Below are positions 20,811 through 30,075 of a stretch of DNA of 64,000 nt, piece after piece. The notes under the pieces are model-generated. The model was not told the origin of the DNA, made no database searches, and worked only from the letters and a program-made list of their open reading frames with translations. The translations under genes and the position numbers were made by a program. This stretch comes from Cupriavidus metallidurans CH34. GTDB taxonomy: Bacteria > Pseudomonadota > Gammaproteobacteria > Burkholderiales > Burkholderiaceae. The stretch spans positions 372,001 to 436,000 of the forward strand of contig NC_007973.1 of assembly GCF_000196015.1 (NCBI RefSeq), written 5' to 3'. The first letter of the stretch is position 1. Every line of letters begins with the position of its first letter.

Positions 20811-20842
20811 GCTCCCCTCTCTCATATGTGGGGGAGGGGAGC
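20811..20842. repeat. Intergenic hairpin of the CTCTCCC/GGGAGAG family (copy 2)
   Basis: GCTCCCCTC pairs perfectly with GAGGGGAGC across a 14-base loop, 20 bp after the stop of the DUF3683 gene. No T-run follows. Confidence 0.75.
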
Positions 20843-20868
20843 AAAACAACACTCTCCAATCAATTCCC

Positions 20869-21303
20869 ATGACCCGAGCCCGCAACTGTCCCCTCTGTGA
20901 AGCCGATGGTGGAGAACTCGTCTGGATGGGCGACCGCGCGCGCGTCATCCTGGTCGAGCATGATCGCTTTCCCGGTTTCTGCCGCGTGGTCTGGAACGAC
21001 CATGTGGCCGAGTTGACCGATCTGGACGAGCACGACATGGCCTGGCTGATGCGGCTGGTGGCGCGTGTGGAGCGGATCGTCCGCGAGGTGATGACGCCGG
21101 ACAAGGTCAACCTGGCCGCGTTCGGCAACATGGTGCCGCACCTGCACTGGCACATCATTCCGCGCTATCGCTGGGATTCGCATTTTCCGGAAGCGATCTG
21201 GGCCGCGCCGCAACGGACGGCCGACACGGCGCGCGTCGCCGAACTGGCCGACCGGCTGCCGGCGCTGCGTGCTGCACTTTCGGCACTGGATTCGGCCGAC
21301 TGA
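20869..21303 (+). CDS. HIT-family nucleotide-binding hydrolase
   Basis: A 144-residue histidine-triad protein. The triad is HLHWHIIPR with His91, His93 and His95. HIT proteins hydrolyse or transfer nucleoside phosphoramidates, adenylates or dinucleoside polyphosphates; the N-terminal NCPLCEADGG is a possible zinc-type Cys pair. This branch resembles small diadenosine tetraphosphate hydrolase-like HIT proteins of beta-proteobacteria, with substrate untested. A hairpin GGCACG-acgc-CGTGCC (about 21313-21328) follows the stop. Confidence 0.9.
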   Translation: MTRARNCPLCEADGGELVWMGDRARVILVEHDRFPGFCRVVWNDHVAELTDLDEHDMAWLMRLVARVERIVREVMTPDKVNLAAFGNMVPHLHWHIIPRYRWDSHFPEAIWAAPQRTADTARVAELADRLPALRAALSALDSAD

Positions 21304-21453
21304 CACTTCCCTCGGCACGACGCCGTGCCACCTTGGTAAAGTGCCGTTGCAGTCTGGTAAGGAACCCACCGCCGTGACGGTGCGTCTGATACCAGTCAAA
21401 CAACAACATGCCTGCCGGCGTCCCCAGGCCGCGGGCCATTCCGGGCGTCTTCC

Positions 21454-23364
21454 ATGTCCACCACACCGTCGTCTGTCATCGTCCCCGGCCCGGCCGTACC
21501 GGCCAAGGCGCTCAAGGACCAGAGCCGCCTGCGCCTGGCTGCCACCTGGGCGCTGATCATGCCCTACTGGAAATCCGAAGACCGCAAGGCGGGGCTCGGC
21601 CTGCTGACCCTGGTCGTGGCGCTGAACCTCGGTATCGTCTATATCAACGTGCTGCTCAACGAGTGGAACCGCGTGTTCTACAACGCCATCGAGCAGCGCG
21701 ACTTCGTCTCCTTCAAGGCATTGCTGCTGCGATTCTCCTGGATCGCGGCCTGCTTCATCGTGCTGGCGATCTCGCGCCAGTACTACCAGATGATGCTGCA
21801 GATGCGCTGGCGTACATGGATGACTGGCCGGTTCATGCAGCGCTGGCTTGGCCACCAGGCCTACTACCGCATCGAGCAGACCCATTCGACCGACAACCCC
21901 GACCAGCGACTGGCCGACGACCTGCGCCAGTTCACGGATGGCGCGCTGTCGCTGTCGATGGGGCTGCTCAACTCGGTGGTCACGCTGGTGTCGTTCATCG
22001 GCATCCTTTGGGTGGTGTCCGGGCCGATCAGCCTGGCGCTCGGCGGGTCCGAACTGACCATCCCGGGTTATATGGTGTGGTTCGCGATCGGCTACGCCGT
22101 GGTCGGTTCGCTGATTACCCACTTCGTCGGCCGTCCGTTGATCGGCCTGTCGTTCCAGCAGGAACAGTACGAAGCAAACTTCCGTTTCATGCTGGTTCGC
22201 CTGCGCGAGAACAGCGAGCCGGTGGCGCTATACCGTGGCGAGGCGACGGAGCAGGCCGGCCTGCGCGCGCGTTTCGAACGCATCCGGGAAAACTGGAACC
22301 AGTTGATGCGCTATACGCGACGGCTGACGTTCGTGAACTCGGGCTACGGCCAGTTCGCGATCATCTTTCCGCTGCTGGTGGCCGCGCCGCGCTACTTCTC
22401 CGGCAAGCTGACGCTGGGCGGCCTCATGCAGATCAACTCGGCGTTCGGGCAGGTACAGGGCGCCCTGTCATGGTTCGTCGATAGCTACGCCACGCTGGTC
22501 GGCTGGAAGGCGGCCGCCAACCGTCTGATCGACTTCCAGCAAGCGATTCGCGTGGCTGAGCGCGAGGATCTGACCCACGAGGGTCCGGGCGACATCGAGG
22601 TGGTCGAGTCCACCGACAAGGCCGACAACAGCATCACGATCACTGGACTGGGTCTGGCCCTGCCGGTGCGTGGCGGCCCCGGCCCGGACGACGAAGGCGT
22701 CGATCCGCTGAAGCGCCCGGGACAACGTCCGCTGGTGGCGCCGTTCTCGCTGTCGATCGGGCCGGGCGAGCGCTGGCTCGTCAATGGCCCTTCCGGCTGC
22801 GGCAAGAGCGTGTTGTTCCGCGCGCTGGCGGGCATCTGGCCGTACGGTCATGGCCAGATCACGGTGCCGCACAAGCGCATGCTGTTCCTGCCACAACGCA
22901 GTTACCTGCCGATCGGCACGCTGGCCGATGCGCTGTCGTACCCCGATGCCGGCAACGCGCATTCGCGCGAAGCGCTGGCCAACGTGCTGCGCCAGGCTCG
23001 CCTCGGCATGCTGATCAAGCATCTGGATGTGTTCGACAACTGGTCGCTTCGGCTGTCGCCGGGAGAACAGCAGCGGCTGGCGTTCGCGCGTGCATTGCTG
23101 CAGAAGCCCGACTACCTGTTCCTCGATGAGGCGACGAGCGCGCTCGACGAGGAAACCGAAGGCGCGATGTACCGGCTCATGGTCGAGACCCTGCCGGATG
23201 CCGCGATCATCAGCATCGCCCACCGTAGCACCGTGGCCGCGTTCCACGACCGCCGCTTGCATTACCTGCCGGTTGGCGATGCCTCGGATGAGAGCGGCGG
23301 CGGGCCGCGGGATGGGCAATTGGAGGGCGGTGGAGTAAGCTATCGGGTCGTACAAGACGCGTGA
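21454..23364 (+). CDS. ABC transporter, fused membrane and ATPase domains (SbmA/BacA-YddA type)
   Basis: A 636-residue half-transporter of the ABC-D-like group (ABC_membrane_2, SbmA/BacA/YddA). The N-terminal transmembrane domain spans roughly residues 25-330 and carries TDNPDQRLADDLRQF, a motif typical of the group. The ATPase has Walker A GPSGCGKS, signature LSPGEQQRLAFAR and Walker B LFLDEATSALDEE. Members move peptides, very-long-chain fatty acids or cobalamin; here no partner gene hints at the cargo. It should act as a homodimer in the inner membrane. Confidence 0.92.
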   Translation: MSTTPSSVIVPGPAVPAKALKDQSRLRLAATWALIMPYWKSEDRKAGLGLLTLVVALNLGIVYINVLLNEWNRVFYNAIEQRDFVSFKALLLRFSWIAACFIVLAISRQYYQMMLQMRWRTWMTGRFMQRWLGHQAYYRIEQTHSTDNPDQRLADDLRQFTDGALSLSMGLLNSVVTLVSFIGILWVVSGPISLALGGSELTIPGYMVWFAIGYAVVGSLITHFVGRPLIGLSFQQEQYEANFRFMLVRLRENSEPVALYRGEATEQAGLRARFERIRENWNQLMRYTRRLTFVNSGYGQFAIIFPLLVAAPRYFSGKLTLGGLMQINSAFGQVQGALSWFVDSYATLVGWKAAANRLIDFQQAIRVAEREDLTHEGPGDIEVVESTDKADNSITITGLGLALPVRGGPGPDDEGVDPLKRPGQRPLVAPFSLSIGPGERWLVNGPSGCGKSVLFRALAGIWPYGHGQITVPHKRMLFLPQRSYLPIGTLADALSYPDAGNAHSREALANVLRQARLGMLIKHLDVFDNWSLRLSPGEQQRLAFARALLQKPDYLFLDEATSALDEETEGAMYRLMVETLPDAAIISIAHRSTVAAFHDRRLHYLPVGDASDESGGGPRDGQLEGGGVSYRVVQDA

Positions 23365-23434
23365 CGGCGCCGTCGCGGCCGGCCTCGCAGCAGTGGCGGA
23401 GGGTGGTCGGGTCGCGGCATCGTGCCCTTCATCT

Positions 23435-23851
23435 ATGGCTGGCCTCGAAAAAGACACCCCTCATCCCACCGCGCTGACCGTGCATACGCAGTCGCGTGTG
23501 CTCGAAATCGGCTTCGACAATGGCAATACCTGGCGGCTGCCGTTCGAGTTGCTCCGCGTATACTCCCCGTCCGCCGAGGTCCAGGGTCATGGCCCGGGAC
23601 AGGAAACGCTGCAGACCGGCAAGCGCGACGTCGGCATTGCCGCCGTGGAGCCGGTGGGAAACTACGCCATCCAGATCCGGTTCGACGATGGCCACGACAC
23701 CGGCATCTATTCGTGGGAGTTGCTGTACCGGCTGGGCGACCAGCAGGAAGCGCTCTGGGCCGATTACCTGAAGCGTCTGGCAGACGCGGGGCTGGATCGC
23801 GATGCGCCCATGGCGGCCGCCGGCGGCCATGCATGTGGTCATCACCATTGA
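23435..23851 (+). CDS. DUF971-domain protein
   Basis: A 138-residue protein of family DUF971, the domain also found at the N-terminus of gamma-butyrobetaine hydroxylases. The core is LEIGFDNGNTWRLPFELLRV followed by GNYAIQIRFDDGHDTGIYSWELLY. A His/Cys-rich end (GGHACGHHH) could bind a metal. I start it at ATG 23435 because upstream residues are not conserved in character. It lies 35 bp before ubiE, an arrangement I recall from other beta-proteobacteria; its function is unknown. Confidence 0.88.
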   Translation: MAGLEKDTPHPTALTVHTQSRVLEIGFDNGNTWRLPFELLRVYSPSAEVQGHGPGQETLQTGKRDVGIAAVEPVGNYAIQIRFDDGHDTGIYSWELLYRLGDQQEALWADYLKRLADAGLDRDAPMAAAGGHACGHHH

Positions 23852-23886
23852 CCACTATTGATTGAAAGAATCCTGGAGTCCGAGAG

Positions 23887-24618
23887 ATGAGCGAAACCCA
23901 CTTCGGTTTCGAGAAGGTCGACGAATCTGAAAAAGCCGGCAAGGTTGCTGGCGTTTTCCATTCGGTGGCAAGCAAGTACGACGTGATGAACGACCTGATG
24001 TCCGGTGGGATGCACCGGCTCTGGAAGGTGTTCACCATCGCCCAGGCCAATGTGCGCCCGGGCCAGAAAGTGCTCGACATTGCCGGCGGCACCGGCGATC
24101 TGGCAAAGGCCTTCGCGAAGCAGGCCGGCCCCACCGGCGAAGTCTGGCTGACCGACATCAACGAGTCGATGCTGCGCGTCGGCCGTGATCGCCTGCTCAA
24201 CAAGGGCGTCGTGACGCCGGTGGCGCTGTGCGATGCCGAGAGGATCCCGTTTCCGGACAACTACTTCGACCTCGTCACGGTAGCGTTCGGCTTGCGGAAC
24301 ATGACCCACAAGGACGCCGCGCTGGCCGAGATGCGCCGGGTGATCAAGCCGGGCGGCAAGGTCATGGTGCTCGAGTTCTCGAAGGTCTGGAAACCGCTCG
24401 AGAAGTTCTACGATGTCTATTCCTTCAAGGTTCTGCCGTGGCTTGGCGAGCGCGTGGCGGGGGATGCCCCTAGCTACCGTTATCTGGCCGAATCGATCAG
24501 AATGCATCCAGACCAGGGCTCACTTGTACGCATGATGGAACAAGTTGGGCTCGAACAGGTCGAATACTTCAATCTGACGGCCGGAGTAGTGGCGCTCCAC
24601 GTCGGGAGAAAGTATTAA
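23887..24618 (+). CDS. ubiE: Ubiquinone/menaquinone C-methyltransferase
   Basis: An S-adenosylmethionine-dependent methyltransferase of 243 residues that methylates the benzoquinol ring (DDMQH2 step) in ubiquinone synthesis. Motif I is [11 protein letters not shown] (63-73), and the family signature [17 protein letters not shown] is at 31-47. It opens a ubiquinone cluster with ubiJ and ubiB downstream. The ribosome site GGAG lies about 9 bp before the ATG. Confidence 0.97.
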   Translation: MSETHFGFEKVDESEKAGKVAGVFHSVASKYDVMNDLMSGGMHRLWKVFTIAQANVRPGQKVLDIAGGTGDLAKAFAKQAGPTGEVWLTDINESMLRVGRDRLLNKGVVTPVALCDAERIPFPDNYFDLVTVAFGLRNMTHKDAALAEMRRVIKPGGKVMVLEFSKVWKPLEKFYDVYSFKVLPWLGERVAGDAPSYRYLAESIRMHPDQGSLVRMMEQVGLEQVEYFNLTAGVVALHVGRKY

Positions 24619-24680
24619 TTCGCCATGTTCGGTCGGCAATGCAAGGCATGTTGGCCGAGAATGACAGGGGATAGAAGAAT

Positions 24681-25670
24681 ATGTCATCTTTTCGCGGAAA
24701 ATTCCTGGCCATGTCGCTCATCGCGACACTGGCTCTCGGGGCAGCGCTCGACGCCAATGCCAAGCGTCTGGGCGGATCGCGCAGTATCGGCAAGCAGTCG
24801 TCGGGCGTGACGCAGCAGCGCCAGCAGGCGCCGGCGCAGCAAAACACGCCGCCGGCCCAGCAACCGGCGCAGGCGGCACCGGCTACGGCGGGTGCGGCAG
24901 GTGCGGCAGGTGGCGCGGCCGCCGCGGCAGCGCCCAAGCGTAACTGGGGTGGGATGCTGGGTGGTCTGGCAGCCGGCCTCGGCATCGGCTACCTGCTTTC
25001 GCACTTCGGCCTGGGCGGCGCGGCCGCCAGCATCCTGTCCAACGTGATCCTGTTCGGCGTGATTGCGCTGATCGCAATGTGGCTGATCCGCAAGTTCCGC
25101 GGTGGCTCGGCTCGCACGCAGCAGCCTTCGTACGCCGGCATGGGCGGCAATGGGTCGAATTACGGTGGTCCGTCGCATGCCGAACCGACGCTGCGCACGG
25201 CCGAGCCTGTTGGCAATGGCGGCGCCGCCAGCAATCCGGTCATGGGTGGCGCGGCAGCAGCCGCAACCGCGGCGGCTGTCCAGCAGCCGTGGGGCGTGCC
25301 GGCGGATTTCGACACCGAGTCCTTCCTGCGTAACGCCAAGGTTCACTATGTGCGTCTGCAGGCTGCTTGGGATGCGGGCAATCAGGACGACATCCGCGAA
25401 TTCACCACGCCGGAAATGTTTGCCGAGATCAAGATGGACCTGTCCGAGCGCGGCAGCGAGGTCAACAAGACCGACGTCGTGACGCTGGACGCCCAGTTGC
25501 TCGGTATCGAGTCGACCCCGGCCCAGCACATCGCCAGCGTGCGTTTCTCGGGCATGATCCGCGAGAAGGCAGGCGAACCGGCTCAGCCGTTCGGTGAGGT
25601 CTGGAACCTGGCAAAGGCGACGTCGGGCAACGGTGGCTGGCTGCTCGCCGGCATCCAGCAGGAATCCTGA
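24681..25670 (+). CDS. Tim44-domain membrane protein
   Basis: A 329-residue protein of the bacterial Tim44-like family. The N-terminus is a signal peptide or anchor (MSSFRGKFLAMSLIATLALG), followed by a low-complexity Gln/Pro/Ala/Gly region (about 40-90). One or two hydrophobic segments lie near 95-140 (GMLGGLAAGLGIGYLL, NVILFGVIALIAMWLI). The C-terminal Tim44 domain begins at about 200 (FDTESFLRNAKVHYVRLQAAWDAG). In mitochondria this fold anchors the import motor; in bacteria the job is unknown. It sits between ubiE and ubiJ. Confidence 0.9.
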   Translation: MSSFRGKFLAMSLIATLALGAALDANAKRLGGSRSIGKQSSGVTQQRQQAPAQQNTPPAQQPAQAAPATAGAAGAAGGAAAAAAPKRNWGGMLGGLAAGLGIGYLLSHFGLGGAAASILSNVILFGVIALIAMWLIRKFRGGSARTQQPSYAGMGGNGSNYGGPSHAEPTLRTAEPVGNGGAASNPVMGGAAAAATAAAVQQPWGVPADFDTESFLRNAKVHYVRLQAAWDAGNQDDIREFTTPEMFAEIKMDLSERGSEVNKTDVVTLDAQLLGIESTPAQHIASVRFSGMIREKAGEPAQPFGEVWNLAKATSGNGGWLLAGIQQES

Positions 25671-25724
25671 GCGCCGCATGAATCCTCCGCCGCATCGGTG
25701 ACATGATGCGGCGGGCGAGTAGCT

Positions 25725-25763
25725 TAGAATGGAGGCCCGCGCATTGCGTGGGCCTTTTTATTT
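25725..25763 (+). terminator. Strong hairpin plus T-tract between the Tim44 gene and ubiJ
   Basis: AGGCCCGCGC and GCGTGGGCCT pair over ten positions (one G-T) with a 3-base loop (25733-25755), followed by TTTTTATTT. It has the form of an intrinsic terminator 28 bp before the ubiJ start. A -10-like TAGAAT (25725-25730) lies just upstream. Either it ends the Tim44 transcript or it attenuates ubiJ-ubiB. Confidence 0.75.
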
Positions 25764-25790
25764 GGGCTGTCTGCCCGAGCACCGGATGCC

Positions 25791-26462
25791 ATGAACGCAT
25801 TGCCGACCCCGCTGGCCGCACCGATCGTTGCCGCGCTGAATCACCTGATCGAACAGGAGCCGTGGGCTTGCAGCCTGCTCACGCCGTTTGCCGGACGCGT
25901 GATCCGGTTCGACGCGTCAGCGTTCGCGCTGTCGCTCAAGGTCACGGAGCAGGGCGGCATCGACCAGGCACCCGAGGCCGAGGCGGCCGCCGTCACGCTG
26001 ATCGTGCCGTTGCAGCAGTGGCCGCTGGTCGTGGCCGATGTTGCCGAAGGCGGTCAGGCAGCCGCGATGCGTCACGTGCGCATCGACGGTGACGCGGAAC
26101 TGGCCAATGTGGTGTCGACGCTCGCACGCAACCTGCGTTGGGATGCGGCCGAGGATCTGTCCCGCGCGCTGCGTGGCGTGATGGGCGGGCCGGTCAGCGA
26201 CAGCGTGGCGCAGCGCGTGGTGGAAGGCGCGCGTCAGGTGCACGAAAGCGCGACGCGAGCCGGCCGCGCCCTGCTCGACAATGTCACCGAGTACCTGCTG
26301 GATGAACAGCCGACGCTGGTACGGCACGCAGCGCTGGAGGGCTTCGGCGACGACCTGGCGCGGCTGCGCGACGATCTGGCCCGCCTGGAAAAACGGCTCG
26401 AACGGCTGGAGCGTGCTCCGGGCGCGGGCTCCCCGGATGCCTTACCCTCGGCCCATCGCTGA
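25791..26462 (+). CDS. ubiJ: Ubiquinone biosynthesis accessory factor UbiJ (SCP2 domain)
   Basis: A 223-residue protein with an N-terminal SCP2-type lipid-binding domain (LAAPIVAALNHLIEQEPWACSLL) and a C-terminal coiled coil (LARLRDDLARLEKRLERLERA). UbiJ with UbiK organises the cytosolic Ubi complex and is thought to hold polyprenylated intermediates for UbiE and others. It lies between ubiE and ubiB, as in E. coli (ubiE-yigP-ubiB). Confidence 0.93.
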   Translation: MNALPTPLAAPIVAALNHLIEQEPWACSLLTPFAGRVIRFDASAFALSLKVTEQGGIDQAPEAEAAAVTLIVPLQQWPLVVADVAEGGQAAAMRHVRIDGDAELANVVSTLARNLRWDAAEDLSRALRGVMGGPVSDSVAQRVVEGARQVHESATRAGRALLDNVTEYLLDEQPTLVRHAALEGFGDDLARLRDDLARLEKRLERLERAPGAGSPDALPSAHR

Positions 26463-26503
26463 CCTGCCCTGACCCGCCACGTGTCGTTTCCTGAAGATTT
26501 CGC

Positions 26504-28081
26504 ATGACCCGCCTGCTGCGTCTCTGCAAGATACTGTTTGTCATCCTGTACTACGGGCTCGATGAACTCGTGCTGTCCGGCTTCAAGAACCGGCGCATCA
26601 AGTTCCTCGTCCGAGTCATCACCATCGGCCGCAAGCTCGATCAGCCGCGCGGCGAACGCCTGCGTATGGCGCTGACTGCGCTGGGCCCGATCTTCGTCAA
26701 GTTCGGCCAGGTGCTGTCCACGCGCCGTGACCTGATGCCGCCCGATATCGCCGACGAACTGGCCAAGCTGCAGGACCAGGTGCCGCCGTTCGAGTCAGCG
26801 GTGGCGGTGAAGATCATCGAGAAATCGCTGGGCCGCCGGCTGACGGAACTGTTCGAGACATTCGAGCACGAGCCCGTGGCCAGCGCGTCGATCGCCCAGG
26901 TTCACTTCGCCACGCTGCGCGGCGGTCCGAGCCATGGCCGCGAGGTGGCCGTGAAGGTGCTGCGTCCGGGCATGTTGCCGGTAATCGATAGCGACCTGGC
27001 GCTGATGCGCGACATGGCCACGTGGCTCGAGCGCGTCTGGGTGGACGGTCGCCGGCTCAAGCCCCGCGAGGTGGTGGCGGAGTTCGACAAGTACCTGCAC
27101 GACGAACTCGACCTGATGATCGAGGCCGCCAATGCCAGCCAGTTGCGCCGCAACTTTGCCGAAAGCGACCTGCTTTGCGTGCCCGAGGTGTTCTGGGACT
27201 GGTGCACGAGCAGCGTCTTCACGATGGAGCGGATGCATGGCATTCCGATCTCCCGCACCGAATCGCTGAAGGCGGCGGGCGTCGACATGCACAAGCTGGC
27301 CGAAGAGGGCGTCGAGATCTTCTTCACGCAGGTGTTCCGCGACGGGTTCTTCCACGCGGACATGCACCCCGGCAACATCCTGGTGTCGGTCAGACCCGAG
27401 ACGTTCGGCCGGTATATCGCGCTGGACTTCGGCATCGTCGGCGCGCTGTCCGAGTTCGACAAAAACTACCTGGCGCAGAACTTCATCGCGTTTTTCCGCC
27501 GCGACTACCATCGTGTGGCGCTCCTGCACGTGGAGTCGGGCTGGGTGCCGCCGGAGACCCGGGTCGAGGAACTCGAATCCGCCGTGCGTGCCTGCTGCGA
27601 ACCGTACTTCGACAAACCGCTGCGCGAGATTTCGCTCGGCATGGTGCTGATGCGGTTGTTCCAGACCTCGCGCCGCTTCAACGTCGAGATCCAGCCGCAA
27701 CTTGTGCTGCTGCAGAAGACGCTGCTCAATATCGAAGGCCTGGGCCGCCAGCTTGACCCGGACCTCGACCTCTGGAAGACCGCCAAGCCCTTCCTGGAAC
27801 GCTGGATGTACGAGCAGGTGGGCTGGCAGGGCGCCTGGGAGCGGATCAAGATCGAGGCGCCGCAATGGGCGAAGATGTTGCCCGACTTTCCCCGGCTGGC
27901 CCACCAGTTCCTGGAGCGCCGCGCGCTGCAGAACAACGAAGGGCAGGAGCGTCTGCTTACCCAACTGGTGGCCGAGCAGCGCCGCACGAACCGCCGGCTG
28001 TCCACGGCCCTGCTGCTGATGGGCGGGTTCCTGGCCGGCATCGTGATCGTCCAGGCACTGGCCTGGGCGGGATACTGGTAG
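26504..28081 (+). CDS. ubiB: UbiB atypical kinase/ATPase of ubiquinone synthesis
   Basis: A 525-residue member of the ABC1/ADCK/UbiB protein kinase-like family. The KxGQ motif is KFGQ (66-69) and the metal-binding DFG is at 308-310 ([10 protein letters not shown]). Two C-terminal hydrophobic helices ([20 protein letters not shown]) anchor it to the inner membrane. UbiB has ATPase activity and is thought to help extract lipid-bound quinone precursors from the membrane. Confidence 0.97.
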   Translation: MTRLLRLCKILFVILYYGLDELVLSGFKNRRIKFLVRVITIGRKLDQPRGERLRMALTALGPIFVKFGQVLSTRRDLMPPDIADELAKLQDQVPPFESAVAVKIIEKSLGRRLTELFETFEHEPVASASIAQVHFATLRGGPSHGREVAVKVLRPGMLPVIDSDLALMRDMATWLERVWVDGRRLKPREVVAEFDKYLHDELDLMIEAANASQLRRNFAESDLLCVPEVFWDWCTSSVFTMERMHGIPISRTESLKAAGVDMHKLAEEGVEIFFTQVFRDGFFHADMHPGNILVSVRPETFGRYIALDFGIVGALSEFDKNYLAQNFIAFFRRDYHRVALLHVESGWVPPETRVEELESAVRACCEPYFDKPLREISLGMVLMRLFQTSRRFNVEIQPQLVLLQKTLLNIEGLGRQLDPDLDLWKTAKPFLERWMYEQVGWQGAWERIKIEAPQWAKMLPDFPRLAHQFLERRALQNNEGQERLLTQLVAEQRRTNRRLSTALLLMGGFLAGIVIVQALAWAGYW

Positions 28082-28103
28082 TCACCGCGCCTGAAGCGTC
28101 GCT

Positions 28104-28143
28104 GGTTTCCCCTTTCTCCCGCAGGCGGTGGGAGGGGAGAACC
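28104..28143. repeat. Intergenic hairpin of the CTCTCCC/GGGAGAG family (copy 3, imperfect)
   Basis: GGTT...AACC ends enclose TTTCTCCC and GGGAGGGGAG arms with several mismatches, 22 bp after the ubiB stop. It is the most degenerate copy in the window. Confidence 0.5.
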
Positions 28144-28415
28144 ACCATACAACACCCAAGTGAACCAAGATGGGGATTTGCCCGCCCTCGGGGGAATTTT
28201 TGCCCCCCGGATGGGGGCGCGTCGCTATAATCCGCGTTTTGATTCGGCTACGACCGCCAAATGCCCGCCCGGGCGCCCGCGGCCCCGACCGATGAATTGG
28301 ACTCCGGCTGGCCCCAACCCTTGACCCGGTCAAGGGCGTCAGGTGCCCCGCCGGCATTCGGTTTTTCGCCGCCAGGGCACATCAATTCTGGCCATTCTGG
28401 GATAAGGGCAGCGGT
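28144..28415 (+). promoter_or_regulatory. Promoter and structured leader of the SSS symporter gene
   Basis: This fills most of a 334-bp gap without a gene. A perfect TATAAT (28226-28231) is the likely -10; the -35 is weak (TTGCCC at 28200-28205, 20 bp away). A GCCCCC/GGGGGC stem (28202-28218) lies just upstream of the -10. The inferred leader of about 180 bases holds a 19-base perfect palindrome CCCTTGACCCGGTCAAGGG (28318-28336) and a second hairpin GTGCCC...GGGCAC (28343-28380) with an inner CGGC/GCCG stem. I recognise no known riboswitch class. Confidence 0.6.
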
Positions 28416-29852
28416 ATGCTGATCTGGTTCGTCATCATCTATTGGATCATCTCGGTCGGTATCGGCCTGTGGGCGGCGCTTCGCGTCAAGGGAACCGCCG
28501 ACTTCGCCGTGGCCGGCCGCAGCCTGCCGTTCTATATCGTCACCGCCACGGTCTTTGCCACCTGGTTTGGCTCTGAAACCGTGCTCGGCATCCCGGCCGT
28601 GTTCCTCAAGGAAGGCCTGTCCGGGGTGGTTTCGGATCCCTTCGGTTCCTCGCTCTGCCTGATCCTGGTTGGCCTGTTCTTCGCCCGGCCGCTGTACCGG
28701 ATGAACCTGCTGACGATCGGCGACTACTATCACAACCGCTATGGCCGGCTGGCCGAAGTGCTGACCACGCTATGTATCGTGGTCTCGTATCTGGGCTGGG
28801 TGGCTGCGCAGATCAAGGCGCTGGGGCTGGTGTTCTATACGGTGTCGGACGGCGCGCTGTCCCAGGATGCCGGGATGATGATCGGCGCGGCCAGCGTGCT
28901 GGTCTATACGCTGTTCGGCGGCATGTGGTCGGTGGCCGTGACCGACTTCATCCAGATGATCATCATCGTGATCGGCATGCTCTATATCGGTTACGAAGTC
29001 AGCGGCCAGGCGGGTGGCGTGACGGCCGTGGTGTCACACGCGGCGGCGGCCGGCAAGTTCGAGTTCCTGCCGTCGCTGGACCTGGTGCAGATCATCGGGT
29101 TTGCCGCGGCGCTGTTCACGATGATGCTCGGCTCGATTCCCCAGCAGGACGTGTTCCAGCGGGTCACCTCCTCGCGCACCGAGCAGATCGCCGGTCGTGC
29201 GTCGGTGCTGGGTGGTGTGCTGTATTTTTTCTTCGCCTTCATTCCGATGTTCCTGGCCTATTCGGCCACACTGATCGACCCGGCGATGGTCGAGAAGTAC
29301 ATCAACTCGGATTCGCAACTGATTCTTCCGCAGCTGATCCTGACGCACGCGCCGATGTTCGCCCAGGTGATGTTCTTCGGTGCGCTGCTTTCCGCCATCA
29401 AGAGCTGCGCCTCGGCCACGCTGCTGGCGCCGTCGGTAACCTTCGCCGAGAACATCCTGCGCCCGTACTTCCGCCATCTCGCGGACAAGCAGTTCCTGCG
29501 CGTGATGCAGGTGGTGGTGCTCGTCTTCACGTCGCTGGTCACGCTGTTCGCGCTGAACTCGCACCTGTCGATCTTCCACATGGTCGAGAACGCCTACAAG
29601 GTGACGCTGGTGTCGTCGTTCGTGCCGCTGGCCTTCGGCATGTTCTGGAAGCCGGCCACCCGCCAGGGCGGTCTGGCCGCGATCCTGCTTGGCCTGGCCT
29701 CGTGGCTGACCTGCGAGATCGCCTTTGCCGATGCCACGGTGCCACCGCAAATGGTAGGGTTGCTGTTCTCGATCAGCGGGATGGTATTCGGGTCGCTGCT
29801 GCCTCAATGGATCAGCGATCGGCCGCCCGTTCGTGAAGTGCATATTGCATAA
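28416..29852 (+). CDS. Sodium:solute symporter family protein
   Basis: A 478-residue inner-membrane carrier of the SSS family with about 13 predicted helices. The first helix starts immediately (MLIWFVIIYWIISVGIGLWAA) and is followed by TADFAVAGRSLPF, a loop typical of SSS proteins. SIPQQDVFQRVTSSRT matches the SSS signature region between helices 6 and 7. The solute cannot be told from sequence. It is a single-gene unit with a long structured leader. Confidence 0.9.
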   Translation: MLIWFVIIYWIISVGIGLWAALRVKGTADFAVAGRSLPFYIVTATVFATWFGSETVLGIPAVFLKEGLSGVVSDPFGSSLCLILVGLFFARPLYRMNLLTIGDYYHNRYGRLAEVLTTLCIVVSYLGWVAAQIKALGLVFYTVSDGALSQDAGMMIGAASVLVYTLFGGMWSVAVTDFIQMIIIVIGMLYIGYEVSGQAGGVTAVVSHAAAAGKFEFLPSLDLVQIIGFAAALFTMMLGSIPQQDVFQRVTSSRTEQIAGRASVLGGVLYFFFAFIPMFLAYSATLIDPAMVEKYINSDSQLILPQLILTHAPMFAQVMFFGALLSAIKSCASATLLAPSVTFAENILRPYFRHLADKQFLRVMQVVVLVFTSLVTLFALNSHLSIFHMVENAYKVTLVSSFVPLAFGMFWKPATRQGGLAAILLGLASWLTCEIAFADATVPPQMVGLLFSISGMVFGSLLPQWISDRPPVREVHIA

Positions 29853-30075
29853 CTTTATGCCTTCAAGGCCTTATCCGGGCTGCTTGTGGACGTTTGCGGC
29901 CCCGAATGTCCCCTTTTCCGGTCGGTAGCCGGTCCGGCAACGGTTTATAATCAACGGCTTTGCATCGCCGAGCGCCCCCGATCTCGCGCAATTCGCCTTG
30001 ATCGACGCCCTTGTCATTTGGCGTGGCGCTGCCATCTATCAGTTTTACGTTTCAGTTTTCCGCGAAAGAACCACC
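29853..30075 (+). promoter_or_regulatory. Promoter region of the fmdB-DUF502-aspS genes
   Basis: TATAAT at 29946-29951 is a perfect -10, with no good -35 at 17 bp. It would give a leader of about 120 bases before fmdB. No other structure is evident in this 223-bp gap. Confidence 0.5.

Noticed and set aside
16900..20859. 1,319-residue antisense open frame over the DUF3683 gene
   Set aside because: A GC-skewed shadow frame: its residues are rich in His, Arg, Leu and Val and lack domain order, whereas the plus frame has clear catalytic motifs throughout.
21304..21466. Minus-strand small frame starting MWWTWKTPGMARGL before the ABC transporter
   Set aside because: It reads reasonably for 50 codons but then continues antisense through the HIT gene, and I know no family that matches it; kept only as an observation.
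28318..28415. TPP or glycine riboswitch in the symporter leader
   Set aside because: CCCTTGACCC loosely resembles a TPP-box string, but the other conserved TPP elements are missing; the glycine pattern does not fit either.
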